Origin: Lachnospiraceae bacterium
Lineage (GTDB): Bacteria; Bacillota; Clostridia; Lachnospirales; Lachnospiraceae
Direction: 5' to 3'
Assembly: GCA_902363675.1 (NCBI GenBank)
Contig: CABJAV010000007.1
Span: 1-64,000, forward strand
Length of the DNA: 64,000 nt
Position 1 is the stretch's first letter; the number at the start of each line of letters is the position of its first letter. Below are positions 33,499 through 42,411 of this stretch, one piece after another. Under the pieces are notes generated by a model that was not told where the DNA came from, searched no databases, and was given only the letters and a program-made list of their open reading frames with translations. Position numbers and translations under genes: made by a program.

Positions 33499-34368
33499 AT
33501 GGAAGGAAGAATTTCAGGCCATACAGGATTGCTGGCATTGATCGGGTCACCGGTAGGCCATTCCGGATCACCGGCAATGTATAATTACAGTTTCGAGAAA
33601 CTTGGTTTGGATTACGCATATGTAGCTTTTGATATCAAAGAAGAACAGGTAAAGGAAGCCTTAGATGCCATGAAACTGTTTCACATGAGAGGATGCAACG
33701 TGACGATGCCGGACAAAACAGAGGCGGCAAAGCACGTAGATGAACTCTCTCCGGCTGCACAGATTATTGGTGCAGTAAATACGATTGTAAATGATGATGG
33801 AAAGCTCACAGGATATATTACGGACGGAGAAGGCTTTGTTCACAATCTCAAGGATCATGGAATCGATATCAAAGGCAAAAAGATTACAGTAGCCGGAGGT
33901 GGCGGAGCTGCTACTGCTATTCAGGTACAGTGTGCATTAGATGGTGCAAGAGAGATTACAATTTTTAATATCAAGGATGCGTTCTTTGAGAGAACACTTG
34001 CAACGGCGGAGAAAATTCGCAAGGCAGTCCCGGGTATTGTTGTAAATGTGTACGATATTGCAGATACCGGGAAGATGACAGAGGAAATTCAGTCCAGTGA
34101 TATTTTTGCAAATGCTACCATCGTTGGAATGAAGCCGATGGAAGATCAGAGTGTGGTAAAAGATCTGTCTGCATTCCGTCCGGGACTTGTAGTATGTGAT
34201 GCTGTATATAATCCGGAAGAAACACGTCTTTTGAAAGAGGCAAAGGAGTCTGGCTGCACCTGCATTGGCGGCAAAGGAATGCTGTTGTGGCAGGGAGTTG
34301 CAGCATTTAAGCTGTATACAGGTATGGACATGCCTGTCGATGAAGTAAAGGAGAAGTTTTTTTCATGA
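33499..34368 (+). CDS. aroE: Shikimate dehydrogenase
   Basis: A 289-residue enzyme of aromatic amino-acid synthesis that reduces 3-dehydroshikimate with NADPH. Substrate motifs are SPVGHSGSPAMYN, the catalytic Lys in NVTMPDKT, and Asp in TDGEGF. The cofactor loop is AGGGGAATAI and the C-terminal block GGKGMLLWQGVAAF. Features recall the YdiB-like quinate/shikimate branch. Its stop overlaps the aroK start (ATGA), so the two steps are translationally coupled. Confidence 0.93.
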   Translation: MEGRISGHTGLLALIGSPVGHSGSPAMYNYSFEKLGLDYAYVAFDIKEEQVKEALDAMKLFHMRGCNVTMPDKTEAAKHVDELSPAAQIIGAVNTIVNDDGKLTGYITDGEGFVHNLKDHGIDIKGKKITVAGGGGAATAIQVQCALDGAREITIFNIKDAFFERTLATAEKIRKAVPGIVVNVYDIADTGKMTEEIQSSDIFANATIVGMKPMEDQSVVKDLSAFRPGLVVCDAVYNPEETRLLKEAKESGCTCIGGKGMLLWQGVAAFKLYTGMDMPVDEVKEKFFS

Positions 34369-34886
34369 GTAAAACAATTGAATGCAACATTTTCCTGATT
34401 GGTTTCATGGGAGCTGGAAAGAGCACCATTGCACGCAATCTTCAGAGAAAATTGAATTTCCCGCTTGTTGAAATGGATGAACGGATTGTCCGGGAACAGG
34501 GAATGTCCATTAATGATATTTTCGAAAAGTATGGAGAGGATCATTTCCGTGACATTGAGTCAGATCTGATTCTTGCTATTGGCAGGGAAGGTGCATCCAT
34601 TGTTTCTTGCGGTGGTGGTGTGGTGGTTCGTCCACAGAACGTCGAGAACATGAAAAAAACAGGAAAAATCGTTTTTTTGAAAGCAACGCCGGAGACAATT
34701 TATGAGCGTGTGAAAAACAGCACAGATCGTCCAATCTTAAATGGTCACATGAATGTAGAATACATTGCACAGCTTATGGAGAAGCGTCGCGCGTTATATG
34801 AAAGCGCTGCGGATATTACTATTGAGACGGATGGAAAAACAAAAGAAGAAATCTGCGATGAAATTACTGACAGATTGGAGGAATAA
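34365..34886 (+). CDS. aroK: Shikimate kinase
   Basis: A 173-residue ATP-dependent kinase forming shikimate 3-phosphate. The P-loop is GFMGAGKST, the shikimate-binding Asp is in VEMDERI, the Gly-rich loop is SCGGGVV, and the lid holds the DRPIL Arg. The start ATG overlaps the aroE stop. The DUF624 gene follows after two bases. Confidence 0.93.
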   Translation: MSKTIECNIFLIGFMGAGKSTIARNLQRKLNFPLVEMDERIVREQGMSINDIFEKYGEDHFRDIESDLILAIGREGASIVSCGGGVVVRPQNVENMKKTGKIVFLKATPETIYERVKNSTDRPILNGHMNVEYIAQLMEKRRALYESAADITIETDGKTKEEICDEITDRLEE

Positions 34887-34888
34887 AT

Positions 34889-35539
34889 ATGAAATTTAAT
34901 TTTGACAACAAACTTTTCGTAGCGTTAGGAAAGGTTGTTGATTGTGCAATTTTGAGTGTCTTATGGCTTGTCTGTTGCTTACCGGTCATCACAATTGGGG
35001 TATCATCCACGGCACTATATTATACAGTACATAAGTCTATTCGCGGAAATAGAGGCTACACTACAAAGAATTTTTTCCACGCTTTCAAAGATAACTTTAA
35101 ACCAGCGACACTGTCCTGGATTGTAACACTTGCGGTTCAGATTATTCTTGCTATGGATGCTTATATTACCTGGCAAGTACTCCAGACTGGAAACAATATG
35201 GGAGCATTTTTCTATTTTTTCCTCATTCTGATTGCTTTTTCGATTGGATGGGTCATTTATACTTTCGCATATATTGCAAGATTTGAAAATACGGTCAAGA
35301 TTACTTTGAAAAATGCCATTCTTATGGAACTACGACATTTACCATGGTCATTACTTATCATCATTTTGCTTTTGCTTGCAATTTTTTTGACATGGTTGAT
35401 CCCGATTTTTGTATTCCTGATGCCGGCATGTATTGTTTTGATATTTGATTTGATTTTGGAACGTATCTTCCGTATGTATATGTCACCGGAAGATTTGGCT
35501 AATGAAAAGGAAAAAGATATGCTCGACAAGATGGATTAA
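34889..35539 (+). CDS. DUF624 (YesL-type) membrane protein
   Basis: A 216-residue protein with five to six membrane helices. It has the YesL family start (VALGKVVDCAILSVLWLVCCLPVITIG, with the CxxPVxTIG core) and a charged tail. Function is not established; YesL genes often accompany sugar-uptake systems, but here it trails aroE-aroK. The ATG is preceded by TTGGAGGAA at the end of aroK. Confidence 0.85.
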   Translation: MKFNFDNKLFVALGKVVDCAILSVLWLVCCLPVITIGVSSTALYYTVHKSIRGNRGYTTKNFFHAFKDNFKPATLSWIVTLAVQIILAMDAYITWQVLQTGNNMGAFFYFFLILIAFSIGWVIYTFAYIARFENTVKITLKNAILMELRHLPWSLLIIILLLLAIFLTWLIPIFVFLMPACIVLIFDLILERIFRMYMSPEDLANEKEKDMLDKMD

Positions 35540-35693
35540 TTGATTAATACGGAAGGTGAGCTTATGAAAAATAACTGGAATATGGATATTTTAGAATAAA
35601 GTGCTTGCTATTTTAGACGTATGTGGTATGATGAAGAGGTCATGAAATGACACGGATTCTATCACATACGTTTCCCTTATAGGGGGAAATCAT
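35540..35693 (+). promoter_or_regulatory. Intergenic with small ORF, promoter and SD hairpin
   Basis: An 11-codon ORF with a plausible ribosome site (ATG 35564, MKNNWNMDILE) is probably a remnant. TTGCTA at 35605-35610 and TATGAT at 35627-35632 (16-base spacer, extended TG) form the promoter of the Big2 gene. ACGTATGTG at 35617-35625 and CACATACGT at 35663-35671 are inverted copies spanning it. In the transcript TTTCCC (35671-35676) can pair with GGGAAA (35684-35689), covering the Shine-Dalgarno AGGGGG. Confidence 0.55.
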
Positions 35694-36701
35694 ATGAAGA
35701 CAAATCACAAATTACGATTACAGGCAGTAATGCTGGTTCTATGCATGGTGTCCATGCTGCTTTTTCCAGGAAATAGAGAAGATATATCTGCAAAAGGAAT
35801 TGATTTTCTTATTTTAGGTGTATACGAAAAAAGTCTTGAAGTCGGGGATGAATTCTGTATTTCAGCAGTAGCTTCGAATAGAAATAAAATAACATTCCGT
35901 TCAAGCAATTCAAAGGTTGCTTCAGTCAGTACCTATGGGCAGATCATTGCTAAAAAACCTGGAGAGGCAAAGATTACAGTCAAGGCAGGGAAAGCGCAGG
36001 CACGCTGCCGGATTATTGTAAAAAAAACACGCATTGATGTGAAACAAAAAAATATTTCTATGGACAATGGTGACATATTTCAGTTGAAGGCAGTGGCCTC
36101 CACTGGACATGCGTTGACCTACAAATCCAGTAAAAAGAGTATAGCGTCGGTAGATGAGAAAGGTCTTGTTACGGCAAAAAAGCCGGGTGAGGCAACAATC
36201 ACTATCTCGGTAGATGGCACATCTGAAATCTGTAAAATCAAGGTGCGGGAGACCAGGGTAAAGCTGGATCGCACCAAAGTAACACTTTATCGAAAGGGAG
36301 AAATCACACTCTCTGTCTTAACAAATTCCAAAACAGAACCAAAGTGGAAATCGAATAAAAGCAGTGTTGCAACTGTAGATAACAAAGGAAATGTGACTGC
36401 AGTAAAGCATGGAACTGCAACGATTACTGTGACAGTAGACGGCATCAGGGCTACCTGCGAGATTATGGTAAAACAGCCGAAAGTAAGCTTTGAACAGTCA
36501 GAATTATCACTGAAACAAGGGGAGAAAATTTGCTTGAAAGCAAAGGTTTCGTCCGGCAATGAACCAATGTATTCCAGTTCTAATACTACGGTAGCAACCG
36601 TGGATGAGGAGGGTAATATTTATGCTTGCGGAAGAGGAAAAGCATATATTTATGCGAATGAGGATGGAATCAAAGCAAAGGTGATTATTCACGTAAAGTA
36701 A
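35694..36701 (+). CDS. Secreted protein with four Big2 (Ig-like) repeats
   Basis: A 335-residue protein with a signal peptide (residues about 8-34). Four bacterial Ig-like group 2 repeats of about 75-80 residues follow, each ending in a block like SVDEKGLVTAKKPGEATITI. The first repeat is the most divergent. No LPXTG or membrane anchor is seen at the C-terminus, so it is either secreted or held non-covalently. Likely an adhesin-like or wall-associated structural protein. Confidence 0.85.
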   Translation: MKTNHKLRLQAVMLVLCMVSMLLFPGNREDISAKGIDFLILGVYEKSLEVGDEFCISAVASNRNKITFRSSNSKVASVSTYGQIIAKKPGEAKITVKAGKAQARCRIIVKKTRIDVKQKNISMDNGDIFQLKAVASTGHALTYKSSKKSIASVDEKGLVTAKKPGEATITISVDGTSEICKIKVRETRVKLDRTKVTLYRKGEITLSVLTNSKTEPKWKSNKSSVATVDNKGNVTAVKHGTATITVTVDGIRATCEIMVKQPKVSFEQSELSLKQGEKICLKAKVSSGNEPMYSSSNTTVATVDEEGNIYACGRGKAYIYANEDGIKAKVIIHVK

Positions 36702-36746
36702 ATTAAAACAGACAGATAGAAAAGGGAGATGGTGTGATAGAATCCA

Positions 36747-36797
36747 AAAAGGGGAGAGCCCCTTCAGGTTAACTGAAGGAAAGCTCTCCTTTTTTCA
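36747..36797. terminator. Bidirectional terminator
   Basis: GGAGAGCcccTTCAG and CTGAAggaaaGCTCTCC form a long hairpin around GTTAA, with A and T runs on either side. Its right half also encodes the last codons and stop of the minus-strand chemoreceptor. Confidence 0.85.
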
Positions 36798-38862
36798 GAC
36801 AGGATTCAACATATTTCTTGATCTGATAGTCGTCTTCCGGCATTTGGCAACCAATAATATACATGCCATCATTATCGGAACAACGGATAATGCGACCGTT
36901 GAGTTCTGCATGGGAAGGTAATGCAAAATTATGAATTGAAACCGAAATTTCTTTTCCATGGCAATCAGCAAAAACAGGGGAGGTCATAATCAGAGCGAAA
37001 CCATTTGCACTGAGATTATCGAATTTGCCTGTAAAAGTTTCTCCTGTGTCTTTTAATGTTACGGTACATGTGTTGGAAATATCAATGCGTGGATATTTTC
37101 GTCTGTTGAGAATCTTCGAACGTGATTGCAACAGTACAGAGTAGTTTGTATCGGACGTATCAAGCAGTGCCTTCTCCCAGAAGTAAATAATGTTGCCAAC
37201 CGTAATCTGAAGATTACAATCAATCGGAGTTGATAAAGCCGGGTTCTCTTCTAAAGAGATAAGTACACGATCCTGTGTATGGGAAATCAATTCTCCTGAA
37301 TAGGCGGCATTATCGGATGTACGAACGAGTACTTTCATACCAGGACCTACATCTGCAATTCCCATAAAGCCACCGATACCAAGCTCGCACATCAATGCCT
37401 GAATGACGTCTTCGATATTATCAATATTGGTAGAACTTTCTGTGTATTTGCTGAGAATTCGCTTGCTGATGTCGCTGGAGTGATCGATGCATCCGGTAAT
37501 AACATTGACTGTATTCGATACCTGTTCCATATTATCAACCAGTTGAAGGTTGGAATTTTCCACCTCCTTCATGGCAGAATCAATGACCTGAATATGTTCT
37601 CCGAGCTGGGTGGAATCTTCTGTAATCTTCTGTACATTTTCACCGGTCAGAGTTACTTTTTCCAAAGTTACCTGAATCAGTTCAAGTGTCTTCTCAATGG
37701 AAGTAGTCATTTTTCCCGATATTTCATCGAGACGGGTCAGAGCGTCCTGAATCTGCGCAGAAGAAGTCTTTGTCTCGGTGCTCAATGTACGAATCTGTTC
37801 GGCAACAACCGCAAAGCCTTTTCCGGAATCACCGGCACGGGCAGCTTCGATAGAAGCATTGAGTGCAAGAAGGTTTGTTTGGTTGGAGATGTTGTCGATT
37901 TTTCCGGTTTCTTCAAGAACCATGGTAAACTCGGTTTTGAAATCATGAAGAATATGTTCAACTTCAGAAGAAAGTTCGGACATCGTTCCGGCTGTTTTCA
38001 CAAGACTGTCGAGATCCTGTGAACTTGTCTTTGCGTGTTCCTCTGATTCTACAGTAAGATTGACCATTTCATCAATCATAGCTGCTACATTTTCCACTTG
38101 TGTACGAATATCGGATGTCATGTCCATAGAAGAGGAAGTACGATCCTGTAGATGTTGATTGTTATCGGAGAGTTCGTTCATACCAAGCATTACGACATCA
38201 GACCCATGCTTGTTTTCAGAGGCAAGTTCCCGGACGACAGTAATTCCATCCATGATGGAGTTGCTGGCAGTTTTAACTTTTTCAACAGTAGTCACCACAC
38301 GATGCAGGTCTGATTTGATACTGTCGGTCAATGCACCATCAGATTCATTCAGGTGGCGAATAGACATTACATAGCAGATATAGCACAGCACCAGACAGGA
38401 AAACTGAAGCTGATAATTTTTCATATCAGATGCGCTGTTACAGCCAAGAATCATACCGCGGTAGACAGCACTGAAAATTACACTTAATGTATTGGCAATT
38501 CCACATCCAATCATAAACTTCTGATTTTTATACAGGACAAGAAGACTCATCACAGGAAGAATGTAGGTGAAAGCGATAGGCGAGGCTGTCGTGCAGAGTA
38601 CAAAAGTATAAAAAATACCATAACCGACAATAAGAATGTGTTTATAAATGTCGGTTGTCCAGCCTTTGACTCGAAGCATTACTTCGCCAATGATTACCGG
38701 AAGCCAGCACAAAATTAAAAAGATAATGTAATTGTTCACAGGGTATAGTCCGTTCCCTGTATCTGAACCATAATTGGCAGACAGAAGAATGGAGAAAATC
38801 AGCCAGATAATCCGGGCTTTCCGGTTGGCTTTTTCCTTAAAAACAGATGCATCATAATTCAT
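36769..38862 (-). CDS. Chemoreceptor-type signalling protein with C-terminal PilZ
   Basis: A 697-residue protein. Five to six membrane helices (about 15-180) are followed without a visible HAMP by a methyl-accepting signalling domain; its hairpin tip is [36 protein letters not shown], the CheA/CheW contact. After residue about 510 comes a YcgR-N-like strand region and then PilZ with RRKYPR and [10 protein letters not shown], the c-di-GMP binding residues. The layout suggests a receptor that couples c-di-GMP level to chemotaxis output. ATG 38862 is chosen because AGGAGG lies just upstream. Confidence 0.85.
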   Translation of the reverse strand: MNYDASVFKEKANRKARIIWLIFSILLSANYGSDTGNGLYPVNNYIIFLILCWLPVIIGEVMLRVKGWTTDIYKHILIVGYGIFYTFVLCTTASPIAFTYILPVMSLLVLYKNQKFMIGCGIANTLSVIFSAVYRGMILGCNSASDMKNYQLQFSCLVLCYICYVMSIRHLNESDGALTDSIKSDLHRVVTTVEKVKTASNSIMDGITVVRELASENKHGSDVVMLGMNELSDNNQHLQDRTSSSMDMTSDIRTQVENVAAMIDEMVNLTVESEEHAKTSSQDLDSLVKTAGTMSELSSEVEHILHDFKTEFTMVLEETGKIDNISNQTNLLALNASIEAARAGDSGKGFAVVAEQIRTLSTETKTSSAQIQDALTRLDEISGKMTTSIEKTLELIQVTLEKVTLTGENVQKITEDSTQLGEHIQVIDSAMKEVENSNLQLVDNMEQVSNTVNVITGCIDHSSDISKRILSKYTESSTNIDNIEDVIQALMCELGIGGFMGIADVGPGMKVLVRTSDNAAYSGELISHTQDRVLISLEENPALSTPIDCNLQITVGNIIYFWEKALLDTSDTNYSVLLQSRSKILNRRKYPRIDISNTCTVTLKDTGETFTGKFDNLSANGFALIMTSPVFADCHGKEISVSIHNFALPSHAELNGRIIRCSDNDGMYIIGCQMPEDDYQIKKYVESCLKKGELSFS

Positions 38863-39081
38863 ATATGTTACTCCTCCTATATATTCCAAACGTATAGAGA
38901 AATAGGAAATATTTACTAGTTTTTAGTTTAGTTTATTTTGGAGCATATTACAAGTTTAATTTCAAAATTATTATGGAACATTATGAGATCGTATGAGTAC
39001 AATTTTGGGTTTGAGGTATAGAAACATGAATTTTACAGATACTAGAGTAAAATCAGAATTTATATGGAGGAACGTTGATAT

Positions 39082-39630
39082 ATGAAAGCAACAGGAATTG
39101 TTCGCCGAATTGATGATCTGGGACGTATTGTGGTACCAAAGGAAATTCGTCGTACACTGCGTATTCGTGAGGGTGACCCGTTAGAGATATATACTGGCCG
39201 AGAGGGAGAAATTATGCTAAAAAAATACTCTCCAATTGGGGAAGTTGGGGAGTTTGCAACAGCATATGCACAGGCATTGGCACAGGTGGCAGATGCGCTT
39301 GTCTGTATTACGGATCGTGATTATATTATTGCAGCCTCCGGCAATGGGAAAAAAGAGTTGGAAGGGGAACGCTTGAGTCCCGAGGTGGAGGCACTTATGG
39401 AAAAACGAGGTACCTATGCTGTAAAAAACGTGCATGTGGAGTTACCATTGGTCACAAAAGAATGGGTAAGTGACCACAAGGGCGCAGTGCTGTCCACAAT
39501 TATCTGTAATGGTGATTGCCAGGGGGCAGTCATCATTGTATCTAAAAGTGATGATCCACAGAGACTTGAAACTTTTCAGTTATTGGCACAGTCCGCAGCA
39601 AGTTTTATGGGAAAGCACATGGAACAATAA
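39082..39630 (+). CDS. spoVT: Stage V sporulation protein T
   Basis: A 182-residue transcription factor of the forespore. Residues 1-50 are an AbrB-type swapped-hairpin DNA-binding domain (GIVRRIDDLGRIVVPKEIRRTL). Residues 60-180 are a GAF-like domain. It tunes sigma-G genes in Bacillus and clostridia. TGGAGG precedes the ATG. The 190 bp upstream are AT-rich; I could not identify a convincing forespore promoter there. A terminator follows. Confidence 0.93.
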   Translation: MKATGIVRRIDDLGRIVVPKEIRRTLRIREGDPLEIYTGREGEIMLKKYSPIGEVGEFATAYAQALAQVADALVCITDRDYIIAASGNGKKELEGERLSPEVEALMEKRGTYAVKNVHVELPLVTKEWVSDHKGAVLSTIICNGDCQGAVIIVSKSDDPQRLETFQLLAQSAASFMGKHMEQ

Positions 39631-39637
39631 AGGATAT

Positions 39638-39685
39638 GGGAAATGTATGAAATCACGTTAGAATATTCATATGTTTCCCTTTTTC
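39638..39685 (+). terminator. Rho-independent terminator after spoVT
   Basis: GGGAAATGTATGAA pairs with TTCATATGTTTCCC (with small mismatches) and is followed by TTTTT. Confidence 0.75.
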
Positions 39686-39786
39686 ATTGTATTAGGAAAT
39701 TCCCTTGCAAAGATGTGTATTCTTTATTTATATTTTTATGGCCGCTGGTAACATGTTTTTAAAAAAAACATGTAAAAACAGTTCCG

Positions 39787-39831
39787 TGTGACCACTATGT
39801 GACCATCTGACGATATAGTGAATGATATAAA
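39787..39831 (+). promoter_or_regulatory. 11-bp direct repeats upstream of the surface-protein gene
   Basis: TGTGACCA occurs at 39787-39794 and 39798-39805, one helical turn (11 bp) apart. TATAGT (39814-39819) or TATAAA (39826-39831) can serve as -10, and no good -35 is present. This layout fits activation by an OmpR/PhoB-type regulator; the regulator is not in the window. A further inverted repeat ACATGTTTTT/AAAAACATGT-like lies at about 39748-39773. Confidence 0.5.
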
Positions 39832-39875
39832 TTGGATTGAAATTAATTTTGAGGGATAACAGAAGGAGGTTGTTT

Positions 39876-42050
39876 ATGAATGCAAGAGGTTTTTTTAAGA
39901 AAATCGTAGCGGTGACGCTTGCAGGATCGATGGTATTTGGATCTGCAATGGTTACGATGGCAGATGCGGACAGTGAGCAGACAAACGCACAGGGGTATAA
40001 GCCGGGACAAGTTTATCGCGGGGATCAGAATAAATTTGATGCAAAGGGAGAGGCTCTTCCGGGATATCATTGGGATTACAAGAAACTTACAGACTATGTA
40101 GATGGATATTATGATACAAAGCAAAACCCAATTTGTGCTAAGACAGAGCATGAGCATACGGCATATACTGGAACATGCTACACAAAGAATACATGCGACG
40201 ATACAGAACACGTACATACAGAATCCTGCTATGCATATAAAAATTGTGATATTAAAGAACATAAGCACACATGGGGTGCATGCTATACAAAGGTATTAGG
40301 AGTTTGGTGCAAGAAAGAAGAGCACACGCATTCACAGGGAAAAGGCGGATGCCAGGAAAAATATTTGATATGTAGCTTGGAAGAACATACCCATTCCACC
40401 GAGGAGAACGGTTGCACGGGACCGGTACGTACATGTGGCAAAGAGGCGCATACACACGGGGACAGATGTTATCCATATGTGCAGCCAATTCTTGCAACCT
40501 ATGAGTTTCAAATGAAGGCAGATGAAAATACTACAAATGGAAATGAAAAAATTTCCATTACTGTTCACGTGGCTTGTGAGAATGGTGAGGATGCCAAAGA
40601 TGTACAGGTTACCATTAAAGCGCATGATCGTAATCCATTTGCAGAGACATGTAATCTTGAAAGAACCGGAACTACCAATTTGTCTGGAAATGTAGAATTT
40701 AAGATTTCTGCAACCTATGATAAAATTACATCTGTTCTGGTTAATGGTTCAAATGTCGAAGGATACGGAAAAGAAATCGGATTATCATATAAACATGTAA
40801 ATCTTTCTTATACAGTTGAACATAAGTATGAGGAGATTGCTGGTACAACAGTAGGATCCACAATGGATAAGAGAGGTAATATTATCGTTGGTCATGCAAA
40901 CGATCTTGCATGTAAGCATTGTGGAGATAAAAAGGACGGAGAAAAGAAAACGATAGAGAATGTAAGCTGTTATTTATGTGAGGATCCGGATTACCCGATT
41001 CCAGAACCTGGTAAGCATGCTTCAAACAGCAAGTTTACAAAGATCTGTGATTCCACTTTGACAATTACAGAAAATGAAGGCGGAGAGATCATTACTTCTT
41101 TTGATAAGCAATCTGTAATAGATAAGGCAATCGCTGGATTGAAAGATCCGGAGAACACAACAGTTGTATTTAGAAGATTCCAGTATGAGGCTGGTGATGC
41201 TGCAAAAGGACGCAACGGGTGGCATGCTGATTTTCAGATTGTGAAGAAGACCCCGGATCCAACACCGACTCCGGATCCAACGCCGACCCCGGATCCAACA
41301 CCGACCCCGGATCCAACACCGACTCCGGATCCGACACCGACTCCGGATCCGACACCGACTCCGGATCCAACACCGACCCCGGATCCGACACCGACCCCGG
41401 ATCCAACACCGACCCCGGATCCAACACCGACTCCGGATTCAACACCGACTCCGGATCCAACGCCGACCCCAGATCCAACACCAATGCCAGATCCGACACC
41501 AACCGTAGACCCATCTGACGATGATGTTGATAATAATAACAATAATAGTTCAGACAACGACGATGCAGATAACAGTGATGATGCTGACGATAGTAACAAT
41601 GATAACAGTCGTCCAGGCAATAACACAAATAATAATACAAACAACAATCGTCCAGACAGCAATACGAACAGTAATCAAAATAACGATAACAATAACAGAA
41701 CCAATAATACAGCAAATACTCCTGCAGCAAACAATGCAGCAAATATAGTTGCAAACAACGCAGACAATGTGGCAAATGCACCGGTTGTTGTAGCAGACAA
41801 TGATGTAGATGCAGCAAATGCAACAGATATCGCTGATGAGCAGACTCCGCTTGCAGATGCGGCAGATGATACGGTAGCAGATGATACTAAAAATATCGAG
41901 GATAATGCAACACCTCTTGCAGCAACTGAGGACAATTGCTTTATCCACTGGATTATTCTGATTCTTACATTAGTATGTGGTGTATACAATCTTATACGTG
42001 CTTTTGTACGAAAACGCAAGAATTCTGAAGAAGCTGAAAATGAGAATTAA
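39876..42050 (+). CDS. Surface protein with Cys/His repeats and PT/DP stalk
   Basis: A 724-residue protein with a signal peptide (cleavage near VTMADA). Residues about 75-210 hold six units of the form CxxxEHxH(T/S)...CY, a Cys/His pattern likely to bind metal or form disulfides. A beta-rich domain with CKHCG and CYLCED follows. A proline stalk of about 85 residues built of PTPTPD units comes next, then a long Asp/Asn/Ala-rich acidic region. The end has one hydrophobic helix ([16 protein letters not shown]) and a basic tail, so it is membrane anchored. ATG 39876 is used because AGAAGGAGG precedes it. Function unknown. Confidence 0.82.
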   Translation: MNARGFFKKIVAVTLAGSMVFGSAMVTMADADSEQTNAQGYKPGQVYRGDQNKFDAKGEALPGYHWDYKKLTDYVDGYYDTKQNPICAKTEHEHTAYTGTCYTKNTCDDTEHVHTESCYAYKNCDIKEHKHTWGACYTKVLGVWCKKEEHTHSQGKGGCQEKYLICSLEEHTHSTEENGCTGPVRTCGKEAHTHGDRCYPYVQPILATYEFQMKADENTTNGNEKISITVHVACENGEDAKDVQVTIKAHDRNPFAETCNLERTGTTNLSGNVEFKISATYDKITSVLVNGSNVEGYGKEIGLSYKHVNLSYTVEHKYEEIAGTTVGSTMDKRGNIIVGHANDLACKHCGDKKDGEKKTIENVSCYLCEDPDYPIPEPGKHASNSKFTKICDSTLTITENEGGEIITSFDKQSVIDKAIAGLKDPENTTVVFRRFQYEAGDAAKGRNGWHADFQIVKKTPDPTPTPDPTPTPDPTPTPDPTPTPDPTPTPDPTPTPDPTPTPDPTPTPDPTPTPDPTPTPDSTPTPDPTPTPDPTPMPDPTPTVDPSDDDVDNNNNNSSDNDDADNSDDADDSNNDNSRPGNNTNNNTNNNRPDSNTNSNQNNDNNNRTNNTANTPAANNAANIVANNADNVANAPVVVADNDVDAANATDIADEQTPLADAADDTVADDTKNIEDNATPLAATEDNCFIHWIILILTLVCGVYNLIRAFVRKRKNSEEAENEN
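41250..41511 (+). repeat. Tandem 18-bp repeat encoding the PTPTPD stalk
   Basis: About fourteen copies of an 18-bp unit like CCGGATCCAACACCGACT. Third positions vary between copies (CCG/CCC, CCA/CCG), and the last units carry Ser and Met substitutions. Copy number is likely to vary between strains through slippage or recombination. Confidence 0.9.
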
Positions 42051-42066
42051 TAGGAGGTAAACAAAA

Positions 42067-42261
42067 ATGGGAAAGATTTTAGATTATGCCGTATTGGCAG
42101 TATTAGTAGTAGGTCTGATAATTCTGTGTTTTTTTCAGAAATGCAATCTTGACATTTACTTTCTTGTATTTGGATTTGCAGTTGCAGCAGTGTCTGCAGT
42201 TACGATGATCTTGCAGAATCGTAAGAACCAGGATTCTGAGGAGAATAAGTCGGATTTGTAA
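42067..42261 (+). CDS. Small membrane protein
   Basis: A 64-residue protein with two hydrophobic helices (about 8-22 and 28-48) and a charged, soluble C-terminus (NRKNQDSEENKSDL). TAGGAGG stands before the ATG, 16 bp after the surface-protein gene, so it belongs to the same transcript. It may assist that protein, but no family is recognised. A terminator follows. Confidence 0.65.
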   Translation: MGKILDYAVLAVLVVGLIILCFFQKCNLDIYFLVFGFAVAAVSAVTMILQNRKNQDSEENKSDL

Positions 42262-42282
42262 GCATTTTGACGCCTTTTTATG

Positions 42283-42311
42283 AAGAGCTTCGGGTGACCG
42301 GAGCTCTTTTA
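42283..42311 (+). terminator. Rho-independent terminator
   Basis: AAGAGCTTCGG and CCGGAGCTCTT form a hairpin around a short loop, followed by TTTTATATTTT. Confidence 0.85.
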
Positions 42312-42411
42312 TATTTTCTTAAGAAAAAGATAATTTGCATATAAGATATAAAAGAGATAAAATACTCCATAGGTAAGCCCAGGAGGGAGAACCGGAAATA
42401 AAGGAGATTAT

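Noticed and set aside
41170..41823. Long minus-strand frames opposite the proline stalk, including one coding for a Gly-Val-Gly-Ser repeat
   Set aside because: They are shadows of the 18-bp tandem repeat on the other strand; there is no start with a ribosome site and composition is purely repeat-driven.
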